From DASXAI01 sp963728985 (GTDB lineage Bacteria; Actinomycetota; Acidimicrobiia; Acidimicrobiales; Ilumatobacteraceae), in the NCBI GenBank assembly GCA_963728985.1, contig CAVSME010000008.1, positions 124,001-188,000 of the forward strand: a stretch of 64,000 nucleotides of DNA. The letters are read 5' to 3'. Position numbers and translations under genes: made by a program. The notes beneath the pieces were generated by a model. It was not told the DNA's origin. It did not search any database and was given only the letters and a program-made list of their open reading frames with translations. Shown one piece after another: positions 34,671-43,036 of the stretch; the first letter of the stretch is position 1, and the number at the start of each line of letters is the position of its first letter.

Positions 34671-35117
34671 GTGACCGGGCGGGAGGAGCTGGTGTCACAG
34701 GCGTTCGTCCAACTCCCCGACTCCCTCGTCGCCGAGTTCGATGTCATCGACCTGCTCACGGTGTGATCGGCGCGTTGAACCTCTTCCGCGTCACCGCCGG
34801 GCCGATTCCGAACGAGGACATGCGTCTCGCGCCGCGCACTGGCCGACGTCGCCACGATCGCCATCCTCCAGGACCAGACGGTCCGCGACGCGGAGACCCG
34901 GGCGCGACAGCTGCAGCACGCGCTCGACAGCCGGGTCGTGATCGAGCAAGCCAAGGGCATGGTGGCGGAGCACACCAAGCTCGACATGGATCAGGCCTTC
35001 CGGCGCTTGCGCAGCTACCCCCGCGCCCACAATCTCCGGCTCAGCCTGCTCGCCGCACAGCTGGTGAACAGCACCGTCGAGCTCAGCGCGCTCGGCGCAC
35101 CCGACGACCCGGCCTGA
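34671..35117 (+). pseudogene. GAF-ANTAR regulator remnant 2, internally deleted
   Basis: Starts GTG 34671: REELVSQAFVQLPDSLVAEF and DVIDLLTV, then a stop in frame. Most of the GAF domain is missing, and the text resumes in another frame as VIGALNLFRVTAGPIPNEDM. One more shift (near 34830) gives RALADVATIAILQDQTVRDA and a complete ANTAR module (SRVVIEQAKGMVAEHTKLDM, FRRLRSYPRAHNLRLSLLA), ending at 35117. The ANTAR part is well kept; a shortened product is conceivable but unlikely. Confidence 0.72.
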
Positions 35118-35229
35118 CTGCCCGGCCGGCCGCCGCCGACCGAAAGAGCGCCGAACAGCTGAGCTGGCGGTAGGGTATACGCACCGGAAGCCACTGCTCT
35201 GGCGGCTCCGTAGTTGAGAAGAGAAAAAG

Positions 35230-35430
35230 TTGACCACAGGTACCGTCAAGTTCTTCAACGCTGAGAAGGGCTTTGGCTTCATCTCACGCGAACAGGGTGA
35301 CGACGTTTTCGTCCATTACTCCAACATCCAAGGTGGGGGCTACCGGTCCCTCGACGAGGGCCAGCGCGTCGAGTTCGACGTTGCTCCCGGCCGCAAGGGT
35401 GAGGAAGCGCAGAACGTTCGGGTCCTCTGA
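35230..35430 (+). CDS. cspA: Cold-shock protein (CspA family)
   Basis: 66 residues: GTVKFFNAEKGFGFISRE (RNP1), DVFVHYSNIQGGGYRSL (RNP2) and GQRVEFDVAPGRKGEEAQNV. This is an OB-fold RNA/DNA chaperone. It starts with TTG 35230 after GAGAAGAG, unusual but well placed. The 112-bp leader contains TAGGGTATAC (about 35171-35180), a plausible -10. A large perfect hairpin follows the stop. The gene is monocistronic. Confidence 0.95.
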   Translation: MTTGTVKFFNAEKGFGFISREQGDDVFVHYSNIQGGGYRSLDEGQRVEFDVAPGRKGEEAQNVRVL

Positions 35431-35443
35431 CCGCTGAGTTCGA

Positions 35444-35483
35444 GACGACGGACCGCGGACCACTTGGTCTGCGGTCCGTCGTC
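35444..35483 (+). terminator. Strong terminator hairpin of the cold-shock gene
   Basis: GACGACGGACCGC (35444-35456) pairs with GCGGTCCGTCGTC (35471-35483), 13 bp, and the loop itself pairs GACC-ACTT-GGTC. This is one of the strongest stems in the window. There is no U-tract. Confidence 0.75.
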
Positions 35484-35555
35484 GCGTCCGGGCGCCCGAC
35501 CGCGGTGCGCGAGGTCGGCGTGGGGTCCGAGCGGCGCGTCACCTACCATCCGCCC

Positions 35556-36494
35556 ATGGCCGACCTGCCACGGTTCGACGAGCTGCCCGAGGTGCCGGGC
35601 CTCGGCCTGCGCCACGCGTGGGACGTGTTCGGGCCCGACGACCGCTGCGGCATGATCAACCTCCTCGACGCCAGCCGCGTCGTCGCCGCGGCAGGGCTGG
35701 TGCGTTCGGGTGAGGTCCTGTCGCTCGACCTGCCGCTCGACCTCCCCGATCCGCCGCTCTTCGGTCGCAAGCCGTACCGGCACGATGTCTTCGCCCTGAA
35801 CCGCAACGAGATGGACGATCGCCTCGACGACTTCCACCTGCAGGGCTCGACGCAGTGGGACGCGCTCGGCCACGTCCGGTGCCGCGAGCACGGCTTCTGG
35901 GGCGGCCGCACCACGAACCCCACCAGCGATGCCAACGACCTGGGCATCGACCACTGGGCCGAGCACGGGATCGTTGGCCGGGGCGTGCTGGTAGACGTGG
36001 GCGGCTGGGCGGAGGCCACCGGGCGGCCGTTCGACGCGCTGACCGGCACCCAGATAACCGCCGCCGACCTCCAGGCCGTACTCGACCACCAGGGCACCCG
36101 ACTCGAGCCGGGCGACATCCTCTGCCTGCGCACGGGCTGGGTCGGCGCCTACAAGGGGCTCGATCGCGCTGCCCGGGTCACCTACGCCGAGGAACCGGTC
36201 TTCGCCGGGCTACGCGCCGACGAGGACACGGCCCGGTTCCTGTGGGATGCCCACGTCGCCGCCGTGGTGTGCGACAACCCCGCCGTCGAGGTCGTACCCG
36301 GCGATCCCACCGTCGGCTCCCTCCATCGACGGCTCATCCCGCTGCTCGGTCTCGCCCTCGGCGAGATGTTCGACCTGGAAGCACTGGCGCGACGGTGCCG
36401 GGATGCGGCACGGTGGGTCTTCATGTTCGTGGCCGTTCCACTCAAGGTGCGCGGCGGGATCGGCTCGCCCGGAAACGCGGTCGCCATCCTGTGA
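35556..36494 (+). CDS. Cyclase family protein (kynurenine-formamidase-like metal hydrolase)
   Basis: 312 residues. The cyclase-family site is HLQGSTQWDALGHVRCREHG (the H-x3-T-x-x-D-x-x-x-H-type arrangement), with DVGGWAEATGRPFDALTGTQ and VVCDNPAVEVVPGDPTVGS downstream. These Mn/Zn enzymes hydrolyse amides or lactones such as N-formylkynurenine; longer actinobacterial members act on unknown substrates. ATG 35556 matches the family start. Its TGA overlaps the GTG of the next gene, opening a tightly coupled operon. Confidence 0.88.
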   Translation: MADLPRFDELPEVPGLGLRHAWDVFGPDDRCGMINLLDASRVVAAAGLVRSGEVLSLDLPLDLPDPPLFGRKPYRHDVFALNRNEMDDRLDDFHLQGSTQWDALGHVRCREHGFWGGRTTNPTSDANDLGIDHWAEHGIVGRGVLVDVGGWAEATGRPFDALTGTQITAADLQAVLDHQGTRLEPGDILCLRTGWVGAYKGLDRAARVTYAEEPVFAGLRADEDTARFLWDAHVAAVVCDNPAVEVVPGDPTVGSLHRRLIPLLGLALGEMFDLEALARRCRDAARWVFMFVAVPLKVRGGIGSPGNAVAIL

Positions 36495-37426
36495 CCACGA
36501 AACCCGTCTTCGAGCCCCGCGACGACGGGTTCCACTTCGAGGAGCTCGGCGACGACTGGTGGGCGACGGAGACGGCGTGGTTCTCCTTCCACCATCCGGA
36601 GCGCCGACTCGGCGGTTGGCTCTACACCATGGCCCGCCCCAACATCGGCACCGTCGCCGGGGGCGTCTGGGTGTGGGACGACACCGCGTGGCTGCCGTGG
36701 GAGGTGCCCTACTCGCGGAACTACTCCGCCGCCCCGCTGGCTGCCGACAGCGATCTGACCAACGTGGTGCTCGCGAACGGCGTCGCCATCCGCGCCGTGG
36801 TGCCCGGCCAGGTGTACGAGCTCGGCTACGCCGACGGCGATCGCCTGACGCTGGAGCTGCGCTTCGACGCCGTCATGGCGGCCGAGCCGCTCGCCGCGGT
36901 GGGCTCCACGTTCGGGCGGGCCCACCACTTCGACCAGTTCGGCCGGGTGACAGGCCACATCGTCCTGCACGGTGAACGCATCGACATCGACTGCGTGGGG
37001 ATGCGCGATCGCACGTGGGGACGCCGTCCCGAGGATCGGCCGCGGCGGGCGGCGTACGTCACCGGCGCGGCGCCGGCCGACGGCTTCCTCGCCGTGACGA
37101 ACGTCCGCGACGGCATGGACACCGTCGCCTACGGCTTCTTGCGCCGAGACGGCCGGGCCACCCCGCTGGCCTCCGGCAGCCGGCGCGTCGAGCGCTCGGT
37201 CGAGCACGGGTGGATCACCAGCATCGAGCTCGAGGCGTGCGACGAGGAAGGCCGCCTTCTCCATGCCATCGGGCGCCCCGTGAGCCGCATGATCATCGAT
37301 CGGCACACCTTCATCGACGTCAACAGCCTCGTGCAGTGGGATGTCGGCGGCCAGGAAGCGTGGGGTGAGGACCAGGACATGTGGCCCGTCCACGACTGGT
37401 CGAAGTACCGCAGGGAGGAGCGGTGA
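36491..37426 (+). CDS. DUF7064-like protein, possibly lipocalin-fold
   Basis: 311 residues: FHFEELGDDWWATETAWFSF, RRLGGWLYTMARPNIGTVAG, FGRAHHFDQFGRVTGHIVLH, DCVGMRDRTWGRRP, then FLAVTNVRDGMDTVAYGFLR. Trp-rich repeated beta strands recall the AttH/carotenoid-hydratase double lipocalin group. Relatives I recall occur in actinobacterial lipid or steroid catabolic loci beside APH-like kinases and SDRs, as here. No activity is proven. Coupled by 4-nt overlaps to genes on both sides. Confidence 0.78.
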   Translation: MTTKPVFEPRDDGFHFEELGDDWWATETAWFSFHHPERRLGGWLYTMARPNIGTVAGGVWVWDDTAWLPWEVPYSRNYSAAPLAADSDLTNVVLANGVAIRAVVPGQVYELGYADGDRLTLELRFDAVMAAEPLAAVGSTFGRAHHFDQFGRVTGHIVLHGERIDIDCVGMRDRTWGRRPEDRPRRAAYVTGAAPADGFLAVTNVRDGMDTVAYGFLRRDGRATPLASGSRRVERSVEHGWITSIELEACDEEGRLLHAIGRPVSRMIIDRHTFIDVNSLVQWDVGGQEAWGEDQDMWPVHDWSKYRREER

Positions 37427-37839
37427 CGGTCGCGCCGCCGGAGCTCCTCGGGGGCCTCGCGGCGACGCTGCGCGAGGAGATCGGCCCGGCGGTGAACGCC
37501 GCCTACCCCCGCACCCAAGCGTTCATGGCCGCCGTCGTCCTCGAGAAGATGGCCCGCCAGCTCGCCCTGGCACCGGCTCACGAGGAGGCCGACAGGACCG
37601 ACATGACGCAGCTGTTCACTGACCTGCGGGCCCGACTCGGCGCCGCCAGCACGCCGCCGGCCATCCGGGCGATCGTGAACGAGCGGGGGCCCGGCAGCGA
37701 CAACGAACGGCTGTGCCGCCTCATCTCGGCGCTCTACGCCCACCGCGACACGATGGGATCCTCGTTCGACGCCACGTTGGGCCGCGTGCGAGCGACGCTG
37801 CGGGCCCGCGTCGACCGCCAGATGGAGTACGCCCGATGA
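37423..37839 (+). CDS. Hypothetical helical protein of the catabolic operon
   Basis: 138 residues, all helical: LRREEIGPAV-type opening (LAATLREEIGPAVNAAYPRT), AFMAAVVLEKMARQLALAP, LCRLISALYAHRDTMG and a charged tail ARVDRQMEYAR. I do not recognise a family, though small helical proteins often sit just before APH-like phosphotransferases in actinobacteria. GTG 37423 overlaps the previous stop and the TGA overlaps the next ATG, so expression is locked to its neighbours. Confidence 0.75.
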   Translation: MTVAPPELLGGLAATLREEIGPAVNAAYPRTQAFMAAVVLEKMARQLALAPAHEEADRTDMTQLFTDLRARLGAASTPPAIRAIVNERGPGSDNERLCRLISALYAHRDTMGSSFDATLGRVRATLRARVDRQMEYAR

Positions 37840-38876
37840 CGACGGCCGACGCTCCCGCGATCGAGAAGCGCATCCGCGACTACCTGGCCGAGCGGATCCC
37901 GGATGCCGCCGATCTGCGCCTCGACGATGTCGAGCAGATCGCCGTCGGCTGGTCGCACGAGACCTGGCTGTTCGACGCTCGATGGAACGACGGCGACGCC
38001 ACGAGGGCCCAGGGCTTCTGCCTGCGTCGCGATCCGGGCAATGCCCTCCTGCGCGATCTGTCCGATCTGGCCGTGCAATTCCGCGTCCTGCAGTGTCTCG
38101 ACCCGACCGAGGTCCCGACACCAAAGCCGTACTGGTTCGAGGACGACCCCGCCATCCTCGGGGCACCGTTCCTCGTCATGGAGAAGGTCCCTGGCACGTG
38201 CCCGAACCCGTGGGGGCGCGACGGGCGCCGGTTCTACGAGGAGGCCGCCGGCCGCGGCCGGCTGCCGGCCAGCTTCGTCAGCGCACTGGCCGCCCTCCAC
38301 AGCCTCGACTGGGAGGCCGCCGGACTCGCCTTCCTCGGGGTCCCACCCCTCGGCACGGCCTTCGCCCTCGGCGAGGTGGCGAAGTGGCGGGCGCTCATCG
38401 ACCAGACGCAGCACGAGCCCGAGCCCATCCTCACCGACCTCATGTACTGGCTGGAGGCGAACGCGCCCCGGACGGAGCGGCTGGTCCTCGTGCACGGGGC
38501 CTACCGGACCGGGAACCTGCTCGTGTACGGCGACCAGATCTCCGCCGTCCTCGACTGGGAGCTCCAGGTGATCGGCGATCCGATGTACGACGTCGCCTAC
38601 GTGCTGTCGGACCTGAACCGAGAGGGTACGGAGCTGCTCTCCAACCTCGTCGACCGCGACGACTTCTACCGGCAGTACGAAGCGGCGACGGGCATCGAGA
38701 TCGACGATGAAGTGTGCCGCTACTACCAACTCCTCTACGCCATGCGCTCGGCGGCGTTCTGGATGAGTGCCTCGGATCTCTACGCGACCGGGCGCAGCCG
38801 GGACCTGCGCCTGGCCCGCACGCAGTGGTCGATCCCGGTGGTGCTGGAGCGGGCCGCCCGCGACCTGGGCTACTGA
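37836..38876 (+). CDS. Phosphotransferase family protein (APH/choline-kinase-like)
   Basis: 346 residues. Kinase-fold marks: VEQIAVGWSHETWLFDARW, FLVMEKVPGTCPNPWGRDG, catalytic loop VLVHGAYRTGNLLVYGDQIS (H-G-x-Y-R-x-G-N; the usual D of HGD is A here) and metal-binding VLDWELQVIGDPMYDVAYVL. The replacement of the catalytic-base Asp (HGAY instead of HGDY) is shared by some catabolic-cluster members I recall and may mean a non-canonical activity. ATG 37836 overlaps the preceding TGA. It is the last of four coupled genes. Confidence 0.88.
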   Translation: MTTADAPAIEKRIRDYLAERIPDAADLRLDDVEQIAVGWSHETWLFDARWNDGDATRAQGFCLRRDPGNALLRDLSDLAVQFRVLQCLDPTEVPTPKPYWFEDDPAILGAPFLVMEKVPGTCPNPWGRDGRRFYEEAAGRGRLPASFVSALAALHSLDWEAAGLAFLGVPPLGTAFALGEVAKWRALIDQTQHEPEPILTDLMYWLEANAPRTERLVLVHGAYRTGNLLVYGDQISAVLDWELQVIGDPMYDVAYVLSDLNREGTELLSNLVDRDDFYRQYEAATGIEIDDEVCRYYQLLYAMRSAAFWMSASDLYATGRSRDLRLARTQWSIPVVLERAARDLGY

Positions 38877-38908
38877 GTCGACGCCTCGGCTTCGCCTCGG
38901 TCTCGCTG

Positions 38909-39010
38909 CGCTCGGCGGGCGGAATCCTGTTCGGATCGGCGTTTGGGTGCCGATTGCCTCGCCTGGCGGGCCGATCGGCACCCATGACCGAATCGGCACC
39001 CAACGTCGCT
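38909..39010. repeat. REP-like palindromic repeat, copy A
   Basis: About 102 bp, nearly identical to 49432-49534 (one substitution and one indel seen). The core is GGGTGCCGAT ... ATCGGCACCC, a 10-bp inverted repeat around GCCTCGCCTGGCGGGCC, followed by another ATCGGCACCC. It lies in the only gap (192 bp) inside the catabolic run. Confidence 0.8.
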
Positions 39011-39068
39011 CACGGTACGGTGACCGGCGGGAGCGCCGCCCACGCGGTCGCACCCGAGGAGAAGCGTC

Positions 39069-39971
39069 ATGAGCCCATCGTTGGAAGGCCGCACCATCGT
39101 GATCACCGGTGCCGGCCGAGGCATCGGGCGCGAGCACGCGCTGTTCCTCGCGTCGCACGGCGCGCAACTTGTCATCAACGATCTGGGCGGGGGCGCCGAC
39201 GGCACCGGCAGTGATGCCGGTCCGGCCCAGCAACTGGCCGACGAGATCGTGGCCGCCGGGGGTGTCGCCGTCGCCAACGACGACGACGTCGCCAGCACCG
39301 ACGGCGCCCAGCGACTCATCGACACCGCCGTCGAGACGTTCGGCGATCTGCACGGCCTCGTCAACAACGCCGGCATCATCCGCGACCGCACGCTTTTCAA
39401 CATGACCGACGACGACTGGGACGTCTCGATCCGCGTCAACCTGCGGGGGACGTTCGCGCCGTCCCGAGCGGCGGCCCGCTACTGGCGCGACCGCAGCAAG
39501 GCGGGCTCGGACGTTTCGGGCTCCATCGTCAACACGTCGAGCGAGTCGGGTGTCTTCGCCAACGCCGGCCAGAGCAACTACGCCGCCGCGAAGGCGGGCG
39601 TGGCCGCGCTCGTCGAGGTGTGGCACAAGGAGCTCGGACGCTACGGCGTGCGCGTCAACGGCATCCTGCCGCGGGCCCGCACCCGGCTGACCGACAAGCT
39701 GATCGGGGCGCCCAAGGAGGGCAAGCTCGACCGGTGGGACCCGGCCAACATCGCGCCGTTCGTGAGCTACCTGGTGAGCAACGCCTGTCCCTTCTCCGGG
39801 CAGGTGTTCCTGGTCGCCGGCGGCGTCGTGCAGCGAGCGACGCCCTGGAGCCTCGACGCCGAGTGGAAGCTCGACAACGACGGTCCCTGGGACCTCGACA
39901 CGCTCATCGCCAGCGCCGGCGCCGCGACTGCTCCCGCGAACGTCGGGCGCGACACCGGGATCGTGCGCTGA
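39069..39971 (+). CDS. SDR family oxidoreductase (17-beta-HSD4-like length)
   Basis: 300 residues. NAD(P) motif TGAGRGIGREHALFLA, NNAGIIRD, catalytic Ser in SIVNTSSESGVF and Y-x3-K in SNYAAAKAGVA. The long variant with DLGGGADGTGSDAGPAQQ is typical of the hydroxyacyl-CoA/hydroxysteroid dehydrogenase branch (HSD4-like). It would oxidise a 3-hydroxyacyl-CoA or ring hydroxyl in the pathway. ATG 39069 has GAGGAG upstream; its stop overlaps the next ATG by one base. Confidence 0.92.
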   Translation: MSPSLEGRTIVITGAGRGIGREHALFLASHGAQLVINDLGGGADGTGSDAGPAQQLADEIVAAGGVAVANDDDVASTDGAQRLIDTAVETFGDLHGLVNNAGIIRDRTLFNMTDDDWDVSIRVNLRGTFAPSRAAARYWRDRSKAGSDVSGSIVNTSSESGVFANAGQSNYAAAKAGVAALVEVWHKELGRYGVRVNGILPRARTRLTDKLIGAPKEGKLDRWDPANIAPFVSYLVSNACPFSGQVFLVAGGVVQRATPWSLDAEWKLDNDGPWDLDTLIASAGAATAPANVGRDTGIVR

Positions 39972-40705
39972 TGGGACGGCTGGATGGCAAGGTGGCCCTC
40001 GTGACCGGCGGCGCCCGGGGCCAGGGCGAGGCCGAGGTCCGCCTCTTCGCCGCCGAGGGCGCGCGCGTCATCATCTCGGACGTGCTGGTCGACGACGGCC
40101 GGGCGCTCGCCGCGGAGCTCGGCGACAACGTGGCGTTCAACCGGCACGACGTGTCGAGCGAAGAAGAGTGGGACGCCGCCATCGTGTTCGCCCGCGAGCA
40201 CTTCGGCGGGCTGCACGTGCTGGTGAACAACGCCGGGATCACCGGCGGCGGGCCGATCGCGAAGCACACCCTCGCCGACTACGAGCGGGTCGTCGCCGTC
40301 AACCAGGTCGGCGTGTTCCTCGGCATCCGCGCCGCCGTGGCGCCGATGACGGAGGCCGGCGGCGGCTCGATCGTGAACATCTCGTCGGGCGCCGGGCTGC
40401 GCGCCACGAAGTACATGATCGGCTATGCGGCGACGAAGTATGCGGTGACGGGCATGACGGCGGCGGCCGCCCTCGAGCTGGCGCGCAACGGCATCCGCGT
40501 GAACTCCATCCATCCGGGTGTCATCGAGACGCCCATGGTGGCCGGCGCGTCGCCGGACATGATGAGCTCCATGGTGAAGGCGACGCCGCTGCGGCGGGTC
40601 GGCCAGCCCGAGGAGATCGCCCGCGTCGCGCTGTTCCTCGCGTCGGACGAGTCCTCGTACATGACCGGCGCCCACGTGCCGGTCGACGGCGGCATCACCG
40701 CCTAG
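39971..40705 (+). CDS. SDR family oxidoreductase (3-alpha/20-beta-HSD-like)
   Basis: 244 residues: VALVTGGARGQGEAEVRLFA, FNRHDVSSEEEWDAAI, LVNNAGITGGGP, SIVNISSGAGLRATKYMIGY, YAATKYAVTGM. The ARGQG variant of the cofactor loop is common in actinobacterial dehydrogenases of steroid- or terpene-type alcohols, some of which use unusual cofactors. ATG 39971 overlaps the upstream stop (TGATG). It runs 11 bp antisense into the CoA-transferase end. Confidence 0.92.
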   Translation: MGRLDGKVALVTGGARGQGEAEVRLFAAEGARVIISDVLVDDGRALAAELGDNVAFNRHDVSSEEEWDAAIVFAREHFGGLHVLVNNAGITGGGPIAKHTLADYERVVAVNQVGVFLGIRAAVAPMTEAGGGSIVNISSGAGLRATKYMIGYAATKYAVTGMTAAAALELARNGIRVNSIHPGVIETPMVAGASPDMMSSMVKATPLRRVGQPEEIARVALFLASDESSYMTGAHVPVDGGITA

Positions 40706-41942
40706 CAGGGTCCCGTTCGAGGGCCTCCCGATGATCCGGGTGGCTGATGGCGATCAGCCGGCGGGCCCGCTCGGCCAGCGGCTGGCCGCGCACGTCGGCG
40801 ACGCCGTACTCGGTCACGAAGACGTCGGCGTCGGCCCGCGCCGTGGTCACGACGCCGTCGGCCAGCCGACCGACGATGCGCGAGATCTCGCCGCCCTTGG
40901 CTGTGGACGGCAGCGCGATGATCGAGCGACCGTTGGCCGAGGAGATGCCGGCGCGCGCGAAGGCACCCTGGCCACCGATCAATCCGACCTGGCGACCGCC
41001 CACCATCTCGGCGTTGATCTGCCCGGTCAGATCGATCTCGATGGCCGAGTTCACGCCGAAGAACGTCCCGAACGAGCTGAGCACGCCGATCCCGTGCGTG
41101 TACGACACCGGCTTCATCAGCAGGGCCTCGTTGCCGTCGGCCCAGCGGAAGAGGCGCTCGGTCCCGAAGAGCACGCCGGCCACGGTGATGCCGGCGTCGA
41201 TCTCCTTGCGGGCGTTGGTGACGACCCCCGCCTCCACCAGGTCCACCATGGCGTCGCTCACGAGGCCGGAGTGGATGCCGATGTCGCGGTGGCCGCGCAG
41301 CTCAGCCAGCACCGCGTCCGGGGTGCCGCCCACGCCGACCTGCAGGGTCGCGCCGTCGGGGATCAGCGCCGCGACGTGGTGGGCGATGGCCCGGTCCTCG
41401 GCGGTGATCGGGCGCTGCTCCAGCTCGATCAGCGGACGATCGTCGGTCACGACGGCGGCCAGCTGGGACGCGTGCACGACGGTGTCCCCGAAGGTGCGCG
41501 GCACCCGCGGGTTGACCTCGGCGATCGTCACCCGCGCCGCGGCCACCGCCTGCAGGAGGTAGTCGCTGGTGACACCGAGCGAGTGGCGGCCCTCGGCGTC
41601 GGCCGCGCTGAGCTGGATGAGGGCGACGTCGACGTGGAGGCGCCCGGTGGCGATGAGCTGGGCGATGGTGCCCAGATGGATCGGAAGGACGTCGACGACA
41701 CCGGCTCTCGTCAATGTCGCCGTGGAGCCCAACCCGCCGATCGACCAGAAGCGCAGCACGTCGGCGTGCTCGGGCTGCAGCAGGCCCGTGAACGACGCGC
41801 CGACGAAGACGGTGACGGGTCCGATGGCGTGACGCTGGGCGATGAGGCTCTCCACCAGCACGCGGGGCTCGGCGCTGCCCTGGCCGATGAGCACCGTGTC
41901 GCCGGGCCGGATGTAGCGGGTGAGATCGATGGCCGTGGTCAC
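40695..41942 (-). CDS. Acetyl-CoA hydrolase/4-hydroxybutyrate CoA-transferase family protein
   Basis: 415 residues. IRPGDTVLIGQGSAEPRVLV, LQVGVGGTPDAVLAELRGH, GVNSAIEIDLTGQINAEMVG (the Glu of AIEIDL forms the CoA thioester) and VGLIGGQGAFARAG. It swaps CoA between short acids, as in 4-hydroxybutyrate or acetate metabolism. GTG 41942 is the start. Opposite in strand but adjoining the SDR operon, it fits a pathway ending in small acyl-CoAs. Confidence 0.92.
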   Translation of the reverse strand: MTTAIDLTRYIRPGDTVLIGQGSAEPRVLVESLIAQRHAIGPVTVFVGASFTGLLQPEHADVLRFWSIGGLGSTATLTRAGVVDVLPIHLGTIAQLIATGRLHVDVALIQLSAADAEGRHSLGVTSDYLLQAVAAARVTIAEVNPRVPRTFGDTVVHASQLAAVVTDDRPLIELEQRPITAEDRAIAHHVAALIPDGATLQVGVGGTPDAVLAELRGHRDIGIHSGLVSDAMVDLVEAGVVTNARKEIDAGITVAGVLFGTERLFRWADGNEALLMKPVSYTHGIGVLSSFGTFFGVNSAIEIDLTGQINAEMVGGRQVGLIGGQGAFARAGISSANGRSIIALPSTAKGGEISRIVGRLADGVVTTARADADVFVTEYGVADVRGQPLAERARRLIAISHPDHREALERDPARR

Positions 41943-42003
41943 GCCGGCGAGGACGCTACATCGCCGCCGAGCGCCGACCGATGGAGCGCGCGACCATGGC
42001 GCC

Positions 42004-42447
42004 GTGGAGATCGTGATCGACGGCCACAACCTGCCCGGGCGGACGTTCGACGGCGGCGACGAACCGGCGCCCAACGTGCACGTCGGCGTGCAGGTCCGGC
42101 GGGATCCCGTCGACCTCGTGCCCGGGGACGCACCGTCGGCCCGGTGGCAGCTCGACGTGCGCGTCGAGGTGGACGACGACGGCGCGTTCGACTTCAAGGG
42201 CCCGGCCGTCCAGGGTCGCCGCGGGGAACGCTTCCTGTACCTGACGTGGGGTGACGTCGGCGCCGACGGCAGCTTCCGGATGTTCCGCCGGGCCAAGCTC
42301 ATGCTCGGCCAGGTCGAGCCCGGGCTCATCCGGGACGCGTCCACGGGCGGGCGACCGCTCCACGCGACCGTCGACCTGACGGACGGCGGTGGCGGGCCGC
42401 GCTGCGGCCGCGTGACGCCGCCCGCCCTGTCGTGGTCCTCCGCCTGA
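42004..42447 (+). CDS. DUF5990 family protein
   Basis: 147 residues: EIVIDGHNLPG, NVHVGVQVRRDPVDLVPGDA, GAFDFKGPAVQGRRGERFLY, LTWGDVG and FRMFRRAKLMLGQVEPGLI, the DUF5990 pattern throughout. These beta-rich proteins of actinobacteria have no known function. GTG 42004 matches the family N-terminus. It is divergent from the CoA-transferase gene with 61 bp between. Confidence 0.88.
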   Translation: MEIVIDGHNLPGRTFDGGDEPAPNVHVGVQVRRDPVDLVPGDAPSARWQLDVRVEVDDDGAFDFKGPAVQGRRGERFLYLTWGDVGADGSFRMFRRAKLMLGQVEPGLIRDASTGGRPLHATVDLTDGGGGPRCGRVTPPALSWSSA

Positions 42448-42636
42448 CCCCGTTCCCGAGCACGACGACGCGCGGTGTGTCACCGTGTCATCGCACGCCG
42501 TGAGGTGGGGTTAGACCCCTCCCGACCTGGGGTACCCCACCGGACGCCGCCGGCAGGAGGAGGGGTGGAGATGGTGAAGGCAATGGTCGGCGCGGCGCTG
42601 GTCGCCGCCGTCAGAAAGGTCGCGTAGCCGGCCGAG
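42448..42636 (+). other. Gap with a tiny ORF (18 codons)
   Basis: ATG 42571 opens MVKAMVGAALVAAVRKVA with GGAGG about 10 nt upstream. It could be a small peptide or a leftover of a gene. Nothing else is recognised. Confidence 0.25.
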
Positions 42637-43032
42637 ATGGACTGGGAGGGACCCTTCGGACCAGACGGGAACAGCGTCGCTGCGGCCCGGCGGTTCGCGC
42701 AGGCGCGTTTCGAGCGCGTCACACCGAGGTGCTTGTCCGACCTGCTGCTGGTCGTGTCCGAGCTCGCCACCAATGCCGTGATGCACGCGCGGACCCCGTT
42801 CTCGGTCGGCTTGAACCTCGGCGGCGGTATGGCTCGCGTCGAGGTCGTCGACGGCGCGCCGGAACTGCCCAGCGGACGGTCGCTGGCTCTGAGCAGGTCC
42901 AACGGGCGAGGCCTGCTCATCGTGGCCACGCTGGCCGACGAGTGGGGCGTGGACTGGCATCAGGACACCAAGACGGTCTGGGCCGAGCTCTCCGTCACCC
43001 TGGCCAACCCGCTGCGATTCGGCTTCCTCTAG
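42637..43032 (+). CDS. ATP-binding anti-sigma-factor-type kinase (HATPase_c_2)
   Basis: 131 residues. N-box LLLVVSELATNAVMHARTPF, G1-like VEVVDGAPELPS and G2 SRSNGRGLLIVATLADEWGV mark a GHKL ATPase of the RsbW/SpoIIAB type. Such proteins hold sigma factors or phosphorylate anti-sigma antagonists. No sigma or antagonist gene is adjacent. An ATG at 42637 with a weak GCCGAG upstream is the start. It converges on the MFS gene. Confidence 0.88.
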   Translation: MDWEGPFGPDGNSVAAARRFAQARFERVTPRCLSDLLLVVSELATNAVMHARTPFSVGLNLGGGMARVEVVDGAPELPSGRSLALSRSNGRGLLIVATLADEWGVDWHQDTKTVWAELSVTLANPLRFGFL

Positions 43033-43036
43033 CCCG

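Noticed and set aside
37734..39626. 630-residue minus-strand frame
   Set aside because: It is antisense to the phosphotransferase and SDR genes; repetitive charged composition.
40731..42254. 507-residue plus-strand frame
   Set aside because: It is antisense to the CoA-transferase gene, which has all catalytic motifs.
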